NCBI GenBank assembly: GCA_944324345.1
Contig: CALUVT010000002.1
Location: forward strand, 310,001 to 374,000
DNA length: 64,000 nt
DNA from: Candidatus Gastranaerophilales bacterium
GTDB taxonomy: Bacteria > Cyanobacteriota > Vampirovibrionia > Gastranaerophilales > Gastranaerophilaceae
Direction of reading: 5' to 3'
Of the stretch, positions 47,724-57,084 are shown piece after piece (the stretch's first letter is position 1; the number at the start of each line of letters is the position of its first letter). The notes under the pieces were generated by a model, which was given only the letters and a program-made list of their open reading frames with translations, searched no databases and was not told where the DNA came from. The position numbers were made by a program, and so were the translations under genes.

Positions 47724-49124
47724 ATGACTACCAAAGAAATTAAGTGGACAATGTTTGTAATCACGGCGATTGGTAATTTTATTGCCATGCTGGATTCTAC
47801 AACAGTAAACCTTGCATTATACCCCATGTCAGTTGATTTGCATGTAACAATGGGGCAAATTCAATGGGTTATGATTGCGTATATGCTTGTTTTAACCGTA
47901 TTTTTGCCTTTTTTCGGCAAACTCGGCGATATTTTCCCGAAAAACAAACTTTATGCAGCAGGCTTTTCATTATTCGCACTCGGAGCTTTTTTAAACACAA
48001 CAGCAAATTCATTCGGACTTTTAATAGCTTACAGATGCCTTGAAGCTCTTGGCGCTTCCATAATGCTTTCAAACGCTCAGGCAATTATTGCAACAATTTT
48101 CAAGAATGAACGCAGAGGGAAAGCCTTAGGGCTTAACGGTTGTCTTGTTGCAATCGGCGGAATGAGCGGACCGGCACTTGGTGGTATTTTATTAAACTAC
48201 TTTGGATGGCACTCTGTTTTTATACCATGCATACCTGTAGCTGTTGCAGGAGCATACTATGCTTATAAAGTTTTACCGCACCACGCAAATAACGATAGAA
48301 AAAGTTTTAAATTTGATTATAAAGGATTTTTATATTTTACAATAAGCCTGTTTGCTCTTCTGCTTGCAATATCTGAGGGACATAGCTGGGGCTGGAATTC
48401 CCTTAAAATAATAATTCTTGGGATAATCACTTTAATTTTTGGAGTTCTTTTCTATGTAAGAGACCACCATATAAGCTACCCTCTCATTGATTTTTCTCTA
48501 TTTAAAATAAAATCATTCACTTTTGGGAATTTGGGTGTAATGACATCATATATGGCAATGTACACAAACAGCATACTTTTGCCATTCTTCTTACAAGAAA
48601 TACTCAAATATAACCCGCTTATAACAGGTTTACTAATTCTTCCATACTCATTAACCCTTTCCTTCATTGCTCCAATTGCAGGAAGATTATCCGGTAAATA
48701 CGGAAGCAGGTATTTAACATTGGCAGGACCAAGTGTCTATTGCATTGCACTTTTAATGTTTACGCTATATGGGAAAAATGCAGCAATGTGGCAGATTGTT
48801 TTGGCATCAGGGATTATGGGTATTGGAAACGGACTTTTTCAATCCCCTTCAAATAATGCAATTATGACAAGTGTAGAACACGGGCATGTCGGGCTTGCAT
48901 CAGGGATTCTTGCACTTTCAAGAAATATGGGAAATATTCTTGGAGTCGCTGTGACAATAACATTATTTGAAACATTCAGGAATATTTTTCTTGAAGCGGG
49001 TAAGCTTTACGATATAGCATTTTTAACTGCATATCGAGTAACAATGTGTTTTGGGATATTCTTTGGACTTTGTTGTCTAACATTTGCTTACTTTGCGTAC
49101 AAGCCTCACAAAACTACACATTAA
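47724..49124 (+). CDS. DHA2-type MFS drug/H+ antiporter
   Basis: Inner-membrane transporter of 466 aa with 14 helices. Motif FIAMLDSTTVNLALYPM in helix 1 (acidic Asp) and FFGKLGDIFPKNKLYAAG (motif A), then RCLEALGASIMLSNAQAI (motif B), NERRGKALGLNG and GPALGGILLNYFGWHSVF (motif C) mark the DHA2 drug:proton antiporter subfamily; relatives export drugs, dyes or lipids. ATG 47724 comes directly after the glmU stop (one base between), so it is co-transcribed with glmU. Substrate unknown. Confidence 0.88.
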   Translation: MTTKEIKWTMFVITAIGNFIAMLDSTTVNLALYPMSVDLHVTMGQIQWVMIAYMLVLTVFLPFFGKLGDIFPKNKLYAAGFSLFALGAFLNTTANSFGLLIAYRCLEALGASIMLSNAQAIIATIFKNERRGKALGLNGCLVAIGGMSGPALGGILLNYFGWHSVFIPCIPVAVAGAYYAYKVLPHHANNDRKSFKFDYKGFLYFTISLFALLLAISEGHSWGWNSLKIIILGIITLIFGVLFYVRDHHISYPLIDFSLFKIKSFTFGNLGVMTSYMAMYTNSILLPFFLQEILKYNPLITGLLILPYSLTLSFIAPIAGRLSGKYGSRYLTLAGPSVYCIALLMFTLYGKNAAMWQIVLASGIMGIGNGLFQSPSNNAIMTSVEHGHVGLASGILALSRNMGNILGVAVTITLFETFRNIFLEAGKLYDIAFLTAYRVTMCFGIFFGLCCLTFAYFAYKPHKTTH

Positions 49125-49126
49125 AC

Positions 49127-49155
49127 TTGAAAAAATATTATTATCATTATAAAAT
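49127..49155 (+). promoter_or_regulatory. Sigma70 promoter of typA
   Basis: TTGAAA (49127-49132), 17-base spacer, TAAAAT (49150-49155), 46 bases before the typA ATG. Confidence 0.65.
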
Positions 49156-49201
49156 ATAAGTGTAATATTTACACTAAACAACTAATAAATGGCAGGAAAT
49201 T

Positions 49202-51001
49202 ATGACAAATCAAAACGAAAATATTAGAAATATAGCAATTATTGCACACGTTGACCACGGTAAAACAACTCTTGTTGACTGTCTTTTAAGACAAGCAGGA
49301 GCATTTAGAGCAAATCAACATGTTCAAGAAAGAGTATTAGACAGCAATGATTTGGAAAGAGAAAGAGGAATAACAATCCTTTCAAAAAATATTTCTATTA
49401 ATTACAAAAATACAAAAATTAACGTTGTTGACACTCCCGGTCACGCTGATTTTGGCGGAGAAGTGGAACGAGTTCTCGGTATGGTTGACGGTGCTTTACT
49501 AATCGTTGACGCTGCAGAAGGTCCTATGCCTCAGACAAGATTTGTTTTATCCAAAGCTCTTGAATTAGGGTTAAAAATTATTGTTGTCATAAATAAGATT
49601 GACAAGCCGGCAGCAGAACCTTTAACAGCACTTGATAAAGTATTTGATTTGTTTACGGAATTGACAGACAGGGAAGATTTAATTGACTTTCCATTTATTT
49701 TTGCAAGCAGCTTGAACGGATTTGCAATAAAAGATTTGGATGATGAAAGAAAAGATATGATTCCGCTTCTGGACTGTATCTTAGAAAACATAAAACCTCC
49801 TAAAGGAGATCCTGAAAAACCATTCCAATTCAGAGCAACAACTCTTGATTATAATGATTATGTCGGACGAATTGTAATAGGCAGGATAGAAAACGGAAAA
49901 GTTAAATCCCAAGAACAAGTTTGTGTTGTACATGCAGATGGCAGCCATGAAAAAGGTAAAATTACAAAGTTATTTGGATTCCATGATTTAGGACGCATGG
50001 AAATTGAAGAAGCATTTGCAGGTGATATAGTCGGTATTGCGGGATTTTCTGATATACAAATTGGTGAAAGTATATGTTCTTTAGCAGATCCAAAACCTTT
50101 ACCGTTAATCAAAGTTGATGAACCTACATTACAGATGAATTTTTCCGTAAACGACAGTCCGTTCGCCGGAACCGAAGGAAAATTTGTTACATCAAGACAA
50201 TTAAGAAAAAGATTGTATGATGAATTAGAAAAGAATGTAAGCTTACGTGTCGAAGATACAGATTCAACAGATGTCTTTAGGGTATCAGGCAGAGGAGAGC
50301 TTCATTTGGGAATTCTCATAGAAACAATGAGACGTGAAGGCTATGAATTTCAAGTTTCAAAACCAGAAGTTATTTATAAGACAATTGACGGAGTAAAATG
50401 TGAGCCGTTTGAAAACCTTGTCGTAGACGTCCCGGAAGGATATGCTGGCAGTTGTATAGACAGACTTTCAGGAAGAAAAGCTGAAATGAAAGAAATGAAC
50501 AACAACAAGGGAAGAACTGTTATGGTATTTCATATACCTGCAAGAGGCCTTATAGGATTTAGAAGTGAATTTATCAGAATGACACGCGGCGAAGGTATTA
50601 TGTATCATACTTTCCTTGATTACAGACCTTATGCAGGAGATATTCCTCGCCAAAGAAACGGTTCAATTATCGCACACGAACAAGGAGAAGCAATACCATA
50701 CGCTTTAGCTCAATATGAAGATAGAGGTGTATTTTTTGTAACACCAAAGACTAAAGTTTATCGTGGAATGATTATAGGAGAATGCAACAAGCCGCAAGAT
50801 ATTGTTGTCAATATTTGTAAGACGAAAAAACTCACGAATATGAGAAGTGCTACTGCCGATGTAATGGTAACACTTCAGGCTCATAAAGAAATGTCTTTAG
50901 AAGAGTGTATGGAATATATCGGAGATGATGAACTCGTTGAAATAACTCCTGAAAATGTAAGAATTAGAAAAGCTGATTTAAACAGAAAAATTTATAACTA
51001 G
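49202..51001 (+). CDS. typA: Ribosome-binding GTPase TypA/BipA
   Basis: Translational GTPase acting in ribosome assembly and stress growth. 599 aa: AIIAHVDHGKTTLVDCLL (G1, 15-22), ERGITILSKN (G2), VVDTPGHADFGGEVERV (G3), VVINKIDKPAAEP (G4), then EF-G-like domains II, III, V and the family C-terminal domain (RPYAGDIPRQRNGSIIAHEQ, MRSATADVMVTL). ATG 49202 after AGGAAATT. High confidence. Confidence 0.95.
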   Translation: MTNQNENIRNIAIIAHVDHGKTTLVDCLLRQAGAFRANQHVQERVLDSNDLERERGITILSKNISINYKNTKINVVDTPGHADFGGEVERVLGMVDGALLIVDAAEGPMPQTRFVLSKALELGLKIIVVINKIDKPAAEPLTALDKVFDLFTELTDREDLIDFPFIFASSLNGFAIKDLDDERKDMIPLLDCILENIKPPKGDPEKPFQFRATTLDYNDYVGRIVIGRIENGKVKSQEQVCVVHADGSHEKGKITKLFGFHDLGRMEIEEAFAGDIVGIAGFSDIQIGESICSLADPKPLPLIKVDEPTLQMNFSVNDSPFAGTEGKFVTSRQLRKRLYDELEKNVSLRVEDTDSTDVFRVSGRGELHLGILIETMRREGYEFQVSKPEVIYKTIDGVKCEPFENLVVDVPEGYAGSCIDRLSGRKAEMKEMNNNKGRTVMVFHIPARGLIGFRSEFIRMTRGEGIMYHTFLDYRPYAGDIPRQRNGSIIAHEQGEAIPYALAQYEDRGVFFVTPKTKVYRGMIIGECNKPQDIVVNICKTKKLTNMRSATADVMVTLQAHKEMSLEECMEYIGDDELVEITPENVRIRKADLNRKIYN

Positions 51002-51150
51002 AAAAAATTGTAACTAAATTACAGATTTCTTTCATTCGGCATTACTTGGCTGTGAAATTTTTTGCAGCTTTAGTTATCGCATAACATTTATTAACATGTA
51101 ATGGATTTTTATTGCGGTTTAAAATAAAATGTTGTTGTGAAAGGATGATT

Positions 51151-52716
51151 ATGGAACTGATTTTAGACATTTTATATATTTATGTTGCGGTATATTCACT
51201 GTATTTCTTGGCTCTTGCCGTTAGAAACCTTAATGATAAACCTTTTAAAATTGAAAAGAGATATTCTCAATATGCTGAAAAGAAAAATCTTGCTGTAGTT
51301 ATCTATGCAAGAAATAATAGGTTTACGCTGGAAAATTTAATAAAAGAGCTGAAGATGCAGGATTATCCTATAAACAATTTTAGGGTTTTTGCAATTCTCG
51401 ACAACTGTACTGACGGTTCGGAACAGCTTTTCATCAATGAAAGATTTATCAATCTTATAAATATAAAAGATGTTGGAACTGTTGGAAAAGATCAGGCTGT
51501 ATCTATGCTTGTTGAAAGATTGTCTAAAGATCAGAGTATAGATGCTTACGTATTTTTGGATGCGGACAGAAGTATTGCCGCAAATTTTCTGACAACGGTT
51601 AATTCCGCTTTGGTTAATAACAGTGCTCTTAGCGGAGAAACTTTAATTTTGACGGACAATCTTGGTCCTGTAGATAAAATTAAAGCTGCATATCAAAAAT
51701 ACCATATGAATTTTATGCGTAAGGCAAGATCCCTTTTTGGACTTGCTGCAAGTGCAGATTCAGGTGTTTTTATTATTGACAAAAGGATTGTTGACGAAAT
51801 CGGATGCATTGATTTTAAAGACATTAACAGCGAATTAAAATACAGCATGTTACTTTCTAAAATCAAGTGTCCTTGTACGTTTAATCCAAATATTCAAACA
51901 TACGTTGATACTGCAGGATATGAATTTAGAAAGCCGAGACTATCTGCAAGGTTGGAACTTTTTAAGAATTGTTTCTCTCAGATTCGAACTAAAAATTTTG
52001 TTTTTATTGAACATACATTCTCTCTGCTTAACCCAAATATATGGTTGGTATTGCTTATATACGCAATTGTTATGAAACATTCTTACAGATACTATTTCTT
52101 TGTAGACTTTAAAATAGTTTTACTTACTTTTTTGATATTGGTAGCAGGTTTTGGTATAAGCTTGATAAATTCAAAACTAAGGTTTAAGGAAATCGGTCTC
52201 TTATGTTTGTACCCGATATATTCTCTATGCCATATAATAAAAAATCTACCTCCAATCAGAATAATAAGGAATAAAGCTTCTCAGATAGAGGAATCATCAG
52301 ATAATTACCAAAAACTTGCTATAGAAGCTTTGGTGATGAACAATTCCGGACGAGAATTGCCTTGCAAGCTTGAATTCATATCTGATTCAGGATTATCCAA
52401 AATAAAATTTATGTATAAAAAACGCAAATTTGTTACGGGCAAACATCTCAGAATGATAGATGCCTTACAGGAATTAAGACAAAAACTGAATGATTATGGA
52501 TTCGTTCTTAAGATATGCAGCTGCTGCAAGTATTTCACATCTAATGTTGATGGCACGACTAATATGCTTAAAGGCTTTTGTAACAGCGATTACCCGAGCC
52601 CTTCTCTAAAAGAACCCAAACCTACATTGATTTGGAACTCTTGTACTGATTTTGAACCGGCACATTTTAATAACTTGATTGAGGAAATGGCTGATAAACA
52701 AGAGACTCAGGGATAA
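51151..52716 (+). CDS. Membrane family-2-type glycosyltransferase with Cys-rich C-terminal extension
   Basis: 521 aa. An N-terminal helix (ILDILYIYVAVYSLYFLALA) is followed by a GT-A domain (45-250: LAVVIYARNNRFTLENLI, RVFAILDNCTDGS, AYVFLDADRSIA with a DxD-like DAD, and a later GVFIIDKRIV), then three or four membrane helices (about 300-400), as in processive GT2/cellulose-synthase-like enzymes. The acceptor-side QxxRW motif is not evident. The last 130 residues hold a Cys-containing domain (ICSCCKYFTSN, LKGFCNSDYPSP, NSCTDFEP) that could bind a metal or iron-sulfur cluster. ATG 51151 follows GAAAGG. It overlaps convergent folC by 50 bases. Family fair; product unknown. Confidence 0.78.
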   Translation: MELILDILYIYVAVYSLYFLALAVRNLNDKPFKIEKRYSQYAEKKNLAVVIYARNNRFTLENLIKELKMQDYPINNFRVFAILDNCTDGSEQLFINERFINLINIKDVGTVGKDQAVSMLVERLSKDQSIDAYVFLDADRSIAANFLTTVNSALVNNSALSGETLILTDNLGPVDKIKAAYQKYHMNFMRKARSLFGLAASADSGVFIIDKRIVDEIGCIDFKDINSELKYSMLLSKIKCPCTFNPNIQTYVDTAGYEFRKPRLSARLELFKNCFSQIRTKNFVFIEHTFSLLNPNIWLVLLIYAIVMKHSYRYYFFVDFKIVLLTFLILVAGFGISLINSKLRFKEIGLLCLYPIYSLCHIIKNLPPIRIIRNKASQIEESSDNYQKLAIEALVMNNSGRELPCKLEFISDSGLSKIKFMYKKRKFVTGKHLRMIDALQELRQKLNDYGFVLKICSCCKYFTSNVDGTTNMLKGFCNSDYPSPSLKEPKPTLIWNSCTDFEPAHFNNLIEEMADKQETQG

Positions 52717-53851
52717 GTTCATTAAGCATATAAAAGGAGCCGCAAACAATTTTTAATGAGTCTTTTGGCAATTTGTCAAAAGACTCAAAAGTTTTTGATG
52801 GAAAATTACAAGCTGACTTTAGCTCTTCTACTGAGCAAGAATTCTTATTATTAAAATGATAAAAATATATCTCATCATTTTTTTCAAACAGTATTTCCAT
52901 CATTTTTTTATAATCTTTATTCCTTAAACAGCCAAATATAAAACAACGTTTTTTATCAGGATAATAACTGTCCAGACTCTGTTTCAGAGCCATAGCTCCA
53001 TTTGGATTATGAGAACCATCCACTAACAAATCTTCCTTACATAGTTGAAAACGACAAGGGTGAATTACCTTAGATAAACCAATCTGAATGGTTTCCTCAG
53101 AAATTTGATAAAACAAAAACCTAACAGCTGCAAGAGCTAATGACAAGTTTTCTTGTTGGTATTCACCTTTTATTGAAAGGTTTCCAGTATCTTCAAAAGG
53201 AGCAACCAGAACAAACAATGAGTTGAGTTCATCTGCTCTATCTTTTATTTCTTCATATCCTTCACAAGTGAACACAGGACAATTCGGTTTAATTATGCCC
53301 GCTTTCTCGTATGCTATTTTCGATTTTGTATTTCCAAGTCTTTCTGTATGGTCAAGATCAATATGCGTAATTATTGAACATAGATTTTGCTTTATAACAT
53401 TTGTTGCATCAAATCTACCGCCTAAACCAGTTTCAACAACAGCCACATCCACACAGTTATCCGCAAAATACTTAAACATTACAGCCGTTAATACTTCAAA
53501 TTCAGTTAAATGAATATTGTGCTGATCTGCTAGCTCGGTTATTTCAAACACATATTTAGAGAAATCTTCTTTTGAAATATCTTTACCATTAATCTTAATT
53601 CTTTCAGTATATTCAAAAATATGCGGGCTGGTGTACAATCCAACATTCATGCCTGCTTGTTTTAAAACTGAGGCAATAATTGCACATACAGAGCCTTTTC
53701 CATTAGTTCCCGCCACGTGGATTATTTTAAGTTTATCTTGCGGATTTAAAAGCAAATCAAGTATTTCAGAAATTCTATCTAAGCCCAAATTTATATAAAA
53801 TTTGCCTTGGGAAGTCAAGAGTTCTATTGCTTTTAAATAATCTTTTTCCAT
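52667..53851 (-). CDS. folC: Folylpolyglutamate synthase / dihydrofolate synthase
   Basis: Adds glutamates to folates (and joins dihydropteroate to Glu). 394 aa: LGLDRISEILDLLLNPQDKL, IIHVAGTNGKGSVCAIIAS (P-loop GTNGKGS), GLYTSPHIFEYTERIKING, EFEVLTAVMFKYFAD, VVETGLGGRFDATN and THIDLDHTERLG (metal His), plus LLVDGSHNPNGAM at the C-terminal domain. Slightly short versus the family (about 420). Its 3' end overlaps the GT gene on the other strand for 50 bases. High confidence. Confidence 0.93.
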   Translation of the reverse strand: MEKDYLKAIELLTSQGKFYINLGLDRISEILDLLLNPQDKLKIIHVAGTNGKGSVCAIIASVLKQAGMNVGLYTSPHIFEYTERIKINGKDISKEDFSKYVFEITELADQHNIHLTEFEVLTAVMFKYFADNCVDVAVVETGLGGRFDATNVIKQNLCSIITHIDLDHTERLGNTKSKIAYEKAGIIKPNCPVFTCEGYEEIKDRADELNSLFVLVAPFEDTGNLSIKGEYQQENLSLALAAVRFLFYQISEETIQIGLSKVIHPCRFQLCKEDLLVDGSHNPNGAMALKQSLDSYYPDKKRCFIFGCLRNKDYKKMMEILFEKNDEIYFYHFNNKNSCSVEELKSACNFPSKTFESFDKLPKDSLKIVCGSFYMLNELIPESLVYQPFPQSSY

Positions 53852-53912
53852 AAAACTTAAGGTAAAACAAAGTTAAAATATTATCAAGCAAACTTTGGAT
53901 GAAAAAGTAATT

Positions 53913-55133
53913 TCAAACATCTTTTTTTATGAACCCTGTTTGAATAATATCTTTTCCAAAACGACTTTCTAAATTATCAAAACATTTAGCGAGTTTTGAT
54001 TTTTTTTCATCTATTTCAGCGTCAGCAAACAAAGACATTTGAGCTTCATGGTTAAATACAAAAGTATCCAAAATTACACCTGTACTTCTGTAGAGAATAT
54101 TGGGATTATATATTCTATCAAGAAGTTCAAAAATAACCGAAGAAATTTCAAGTTCAAAATCCGTTGCAGTATTCAAAACTTTTTTTTCACAATAAACTTT
54201 AAAATCTTTTGTCCGCAAAAAAAGACTTATCCCATGACATTTTGCATTTATTTTTCTTAGTTTGACACAGGCTCTATGAATATGATAGTTCAGTGAATTT
54301 TTCAAATAGTTTTTATCAGAGGTAAATTTAGCCAGAGCACTCGTTTTTTGAATTGATTTAGGAAGTTTTATTTCATCCGAGACAGGAGAAACCATTTCAC
54401 CTAAAAGTTCATGCTTCATCTCCAAACCTCTTATCCCAACCTGCTTATTTAGCCATAAATCGTCCTGCCTGACAAGTTCATAAGCTGTCAAAATTCCATT
54501 TTTTCTAAAAAGTGAAGATAAATTCTTACCTATTCCCCAAATTTCATCAATGCTTGTTTTTTCAAGTACAGGAATAATTTTTCTTGAACCGATAACAAAT
54601 ACACCCTCATCAAGTTTTTTTGCTTTATCAGAAGCTAATTTCGCCAAAGATTTAGAAGAACTCAAACCTATCGAAACAGGAATATCAACTCTTTCTTTTA
54701 TTTCTTCTCTTATCATTTGGGCTATTTCCAGATAATTTTTCTTATACAACCTTTCAAGACCTGTCAAATCCACAAAGGCTTCATCTATCGAATAAACTTC
54801 GACTTTGGGACTAAACTCTTTTAGCACAGACATCACTTTATTTGAAATTTCTAAATAAAGATCATGATTTGCATTTATATAAACTGCCTTTTTCATTTGT
54901 CCTTCTATTTGAAAATACGGCATCCCCATTCTTATCCCAAGCTTTTTTGCTTCTTTAGAACGAGAAATAACGCACTGACCGCGTCCGGACATTACACATA
55001 CAGCTTTTCCTTTTAAATCAGGATTAACAGCTTGTTCGCAGGAAACAAAAAAAGAATCACAGTCAACAAGTGCTATAACATGTTTTCTTCCCATATCAAC
55101 ATTATCCGATACTTTTTTAATATCTTCCAACAT
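53913..55133 (-). CDS. Y-family translesion DNA polymerase, UmuC-like
   Basis: 406 aa, copying over damaged DNA with low fidelity. ALVDCDSFFVSCEQAVNPDL (metal Asp), SRSKEAKKLGIRMGMPYFQI (UmuC-type, rather than the DinB version), VYSIDEAFVDLTG (catalytic D-E) and IPVSIGLSSSKSLAKLASD are the family motifs; SIDEIWGIGKNLSSLFRKNG is the helix-hairpin-helix. The ATG at 55133 shares a base with the rqcH stop (TAATG), which indicates translational coupling. No LexA site or umuD is visible nearby. Family secure; subfamily likely UmuC. Confidence 0.9.
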   Translation of the reverse strand: MLEDIKKVSDNVDMGRKHVIALVDCDSFFVSCEQAVNPDLKGKAVCVMSGRGQCVISRSKEAKKLGIRMGMPYFQIEGQMKKAVYINANHDLYLEISNKVMSVLKEFSPKVEVYSIDEAFVDLTGLERLYKKNYLEIAQMIREEIKERVDIPVSIGLSSSKSLAKLASDKAKKLDEGVFVIGSRKIIPVLEKTSIDEIWGIGKNLSSLFRKNGILTAYELVRQDDLWLNKQVGIRGLEMKHELLGEMVSPVSDEIKLPKSIQKTSALAKFTSDKNYLKNSLNYHIHRACVKLRKINAKCHGISLFLRTKDFKVYCEKKVLNTATDFELEISSVIFELLDRIYNPNILYRSTGVILDTFVFNHEAQMSLFADAEIDEKKSKLAKCFDNLESRFGKDIIQTGFIKKDV

Positions 55134-56545
55134 TAAACAATAATTTCCTGTTCACACTTATAGGTAACGTAACCAAGGTTTGCTTTAGGAGGCTTTTTCA
55201 AAAATTTACGTCTCGTATATATTACCCCAACTTTTGAAGAATCCTTCCCTTTTGAATATTCTTTTGCAAGTTTTGCACATTCGAAAATTAATTTGTCAGT
55301 CGGCTCTTGGCACCTTAAAAGAACATGCGAGCCGGCACAATCTTTTGTATGAAACCACAAATCATCATCTCGTGACAACTTTGAAACGATATAATCATTT
55401 TGTCTGTTATTGCGTCCAACAAATACTTTACATCCGTCTAGATCAAATTCCAAAGGTTCCACTGACATTTTTGAAGAAGTTTTTGATTTTCGTTCAGGTT
55501 CCAGTTCGGATTGTATTTCCGTAAAATCTTCAAATGATTCGGCAATTTCTATAGAATATAAAATCTGCTCATAGTAATCAATTTGAGTTTGCAAATCTTG
55601 TGATAATTTCGAAAGTTTTAATATTGAAGTTTTTGATTTGTTATACAGTTTATAAAAATTATTTGCATTCTCTTTCAAAGTTTTTGTTTCATCCAGTTCC
55701 AGGGCTATTTCTTTGCCATTTTCGTAGTCATATACATTCACAGATTTCTGGTAATCTTTCAAGTTGTAAAGATTTGCCATAATCAAATCTCCGTACAATC
55801 TGTACTTGTCAAATGATTTTTCTTTATCCAATCTTGACTGCATTTTCTTTAGAGAATTTCTATCCTTTTTTAATTGATTGGAAACAAACTGTCTACAATT
55901 TGATCTTAAACGGTTGATTTTATCATTGTATATATATTCAGAATAATAGTTATCAATAACGGAATTTATATCCTCACATTTTTCTGACAATGAATTTTTA
56001 TTCGCATACCAAGTATTCGGACGTCCCGAAGGATAAACATAGGGTAATCCTCCGGACATTTCTCTTTCACGACTTTTTTCGGCACCTACATTGTGGGCAC
56101 AACCAATAATTATATTTGTATCGTAGTTATATAAAATTACGTTTGAATATTTCCCCATAAGTTCGACAGCTAAACATAAATAAATTTTTTCTGAAACCTC
56201 ATTATATGTCTCAAAATAAAATTCCAAAATTCTTTCAAACTCCGGTTGCTCAACATGTGTTATCCTCGCATTTTCAAGATATTTTCGAAGCAGCATACAA
56301 AACATTGGAGGTTTTTCAGGGATACTTATGAGACGATTATTCTCAGTTTCTTTATTCATGAAACATACATGATAATATTGAGGGTTTATATTTATGTATA
56401 ATTTTCTTGTAACACCTTCATTTCGAATAAAAAATACAAAATCACGCCTTGTCGGCTGTTGAATTTTTTGAACACGAGCATTTGTTAAAAAAGCTTTCTG
56501 CTGCTGAAGCCAATATTTTAAAGTCAGACTATCAAAACTAATCAT
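55133..56545 (-). CDS. rqcH: NFACT-family ribosome-quality-control protein RqcH
   Basis: Bacterial homologue of Rqc2/NEMF that adds Ala tails to peptides on split 50S subunits (older name: fibronectin-binding protein A). 470 aa versus about 570 usually. NFACT-N: MISFDSLTLKYWLQQQ, ARVQKIQQPTRRDFVF and the motif AVELMGKYSNVILY. A central helical coiled coil is reduced to roughly 150 residues, and NFACT-R: DDLWFHTKDCAGSHVLLR with VIYTRRKFLKKPPKANLGYV. Short coiled coil is the odd feature. A TAATAT box ends six bases before the ATG, a further leaderless candidate. It is the first gene of an rqcH-umuC unit. Confidence 0.92.
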   Translation of the reverse strand: MISFDSLTLKYWLQQQKAFLTNARVQKIQQPTRRDFVFFIRNEGVTRKLYININPQYYHVCFMNKETENNRLISIPEKPPMFCMLLRKYLENARITHVEQPEFERILEFYFETYNEVSEKIYLCLAVELMGKYSNVILYNYDTNIIIGCAHNVGAEKSREREMSGGLPYVYPSGRPNTWYANKNSLSEKCEDINSVIDNYYSEYIYNDKINRLRSNCRQFVSNQLKKDRNSLKKMQSRLDKEKSFDKYRLYGDLIMANLYNLKDYQKSVNVYDYENGKEIALELDETKTLKENANNFYKLYNKSKTSILKLSKLSQDLQTQIDYYEQILYSIEIAESFEDFTEIQSELEPERKSKTSSKMSVEPLEFDLDGCKVFVGRNNRQNDYIVSKLSRDDDLWFHTKDCAGSHVLLRCQEPTDKLIFECAKLAKEYSKGKDSSKVGVIYTRRKFLKKPPKANLGYVTYKCEQEIIV

Positions 56546-56589
56546 AATAAAATATTACAACAAAGAGAATATTAAACAATAATAAAGAA

Positions 56590-56618
56590 TTGACGGTTTG
56601 GCAAAAATATGGTATCAT
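56590..56618 (+). promoter_or_regulatory. Sigma70 promoter of the nfeD-stomatin unit
   Basis: TTGACG (56590-56595), 17-base spacer, TATCAT (56613-56618), about 32 bases before the ATG at 56650. Confidence 0.7.
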
Positions 56619-56649
56619 AAAGCACAATATAAGAGGAGTCATATATATT

Positions 56650-57075
56650 ATGGTTTTATGGGAAATTTTTGTAATCGTCGGATTAGTTTCAGTCATTCTT
56701 GAAATGCTAGCACCTTCAATATTTTTCCTTAACCTCGCTCTTGCAGGTTTTATAACCGCGATTGTAGCGCTATTCTTAGATAGTTGGGTATATTTAACAT
56801 TGATTTTTGTTATTCTTTCAATAGTTTCAGTTCTTTTTTTACGACCCATACTTTTAAAACATAGAGAAAATAAAGAACAAGAAACAGGAATGCAAGGAAA
56901 ATATATAGGTAAAATTGTTAAAGTTATTGAACCGATTACAAAATTTTCGGGAGCTATTACAATTTATGATGAGAGATGGGAAGCCAGAACAGAAAGCGAA
57001 GAAACCATACATGTTGGAAGCGAAGTCCGCATCGTAAAATATGAAAGTCTTGTTTTGACAGTAGAGAAAGTATAG
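56650..57075 (+). CDS. NfeD-like membrane protein
   Basis: 141 aa, short (NfeD1b-type) member: three N-terminal membrane segments (VLWEIFVIVGLVSVILEMLA, LALAGFITAIVALFL, TLIFVILSIVSVLFLRP) and a C-terminal OB-fold-like domain (GKYIGKIVKVIEPITKFSGA, WEARTESEETIHVGSEVRIV). These work with stomatin/SPFH partners in membrane-raft and protein quality control; the SPFH gene follows after nine bases. ATG 56650 is chosen because GAGGAG lies upstream and the membrane segment starts right there; a TTG-type extension to 56590 overlaps the promoter. Confidence 0.88.
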   Translation: MVLWEIFVIVGLVSVILEMLAPSIFFLNLALAGFITAIVALFLDSWVYLTLIFVILSIVSVLFLRPILLKHRENKEQETGMQGKYIGKIVKVIEPITKFSGAITIYDERWEARTESEETIHVGSEVRIVKYESLVLTVEKV

Positions 57076-57084
57076 GAGATATTT

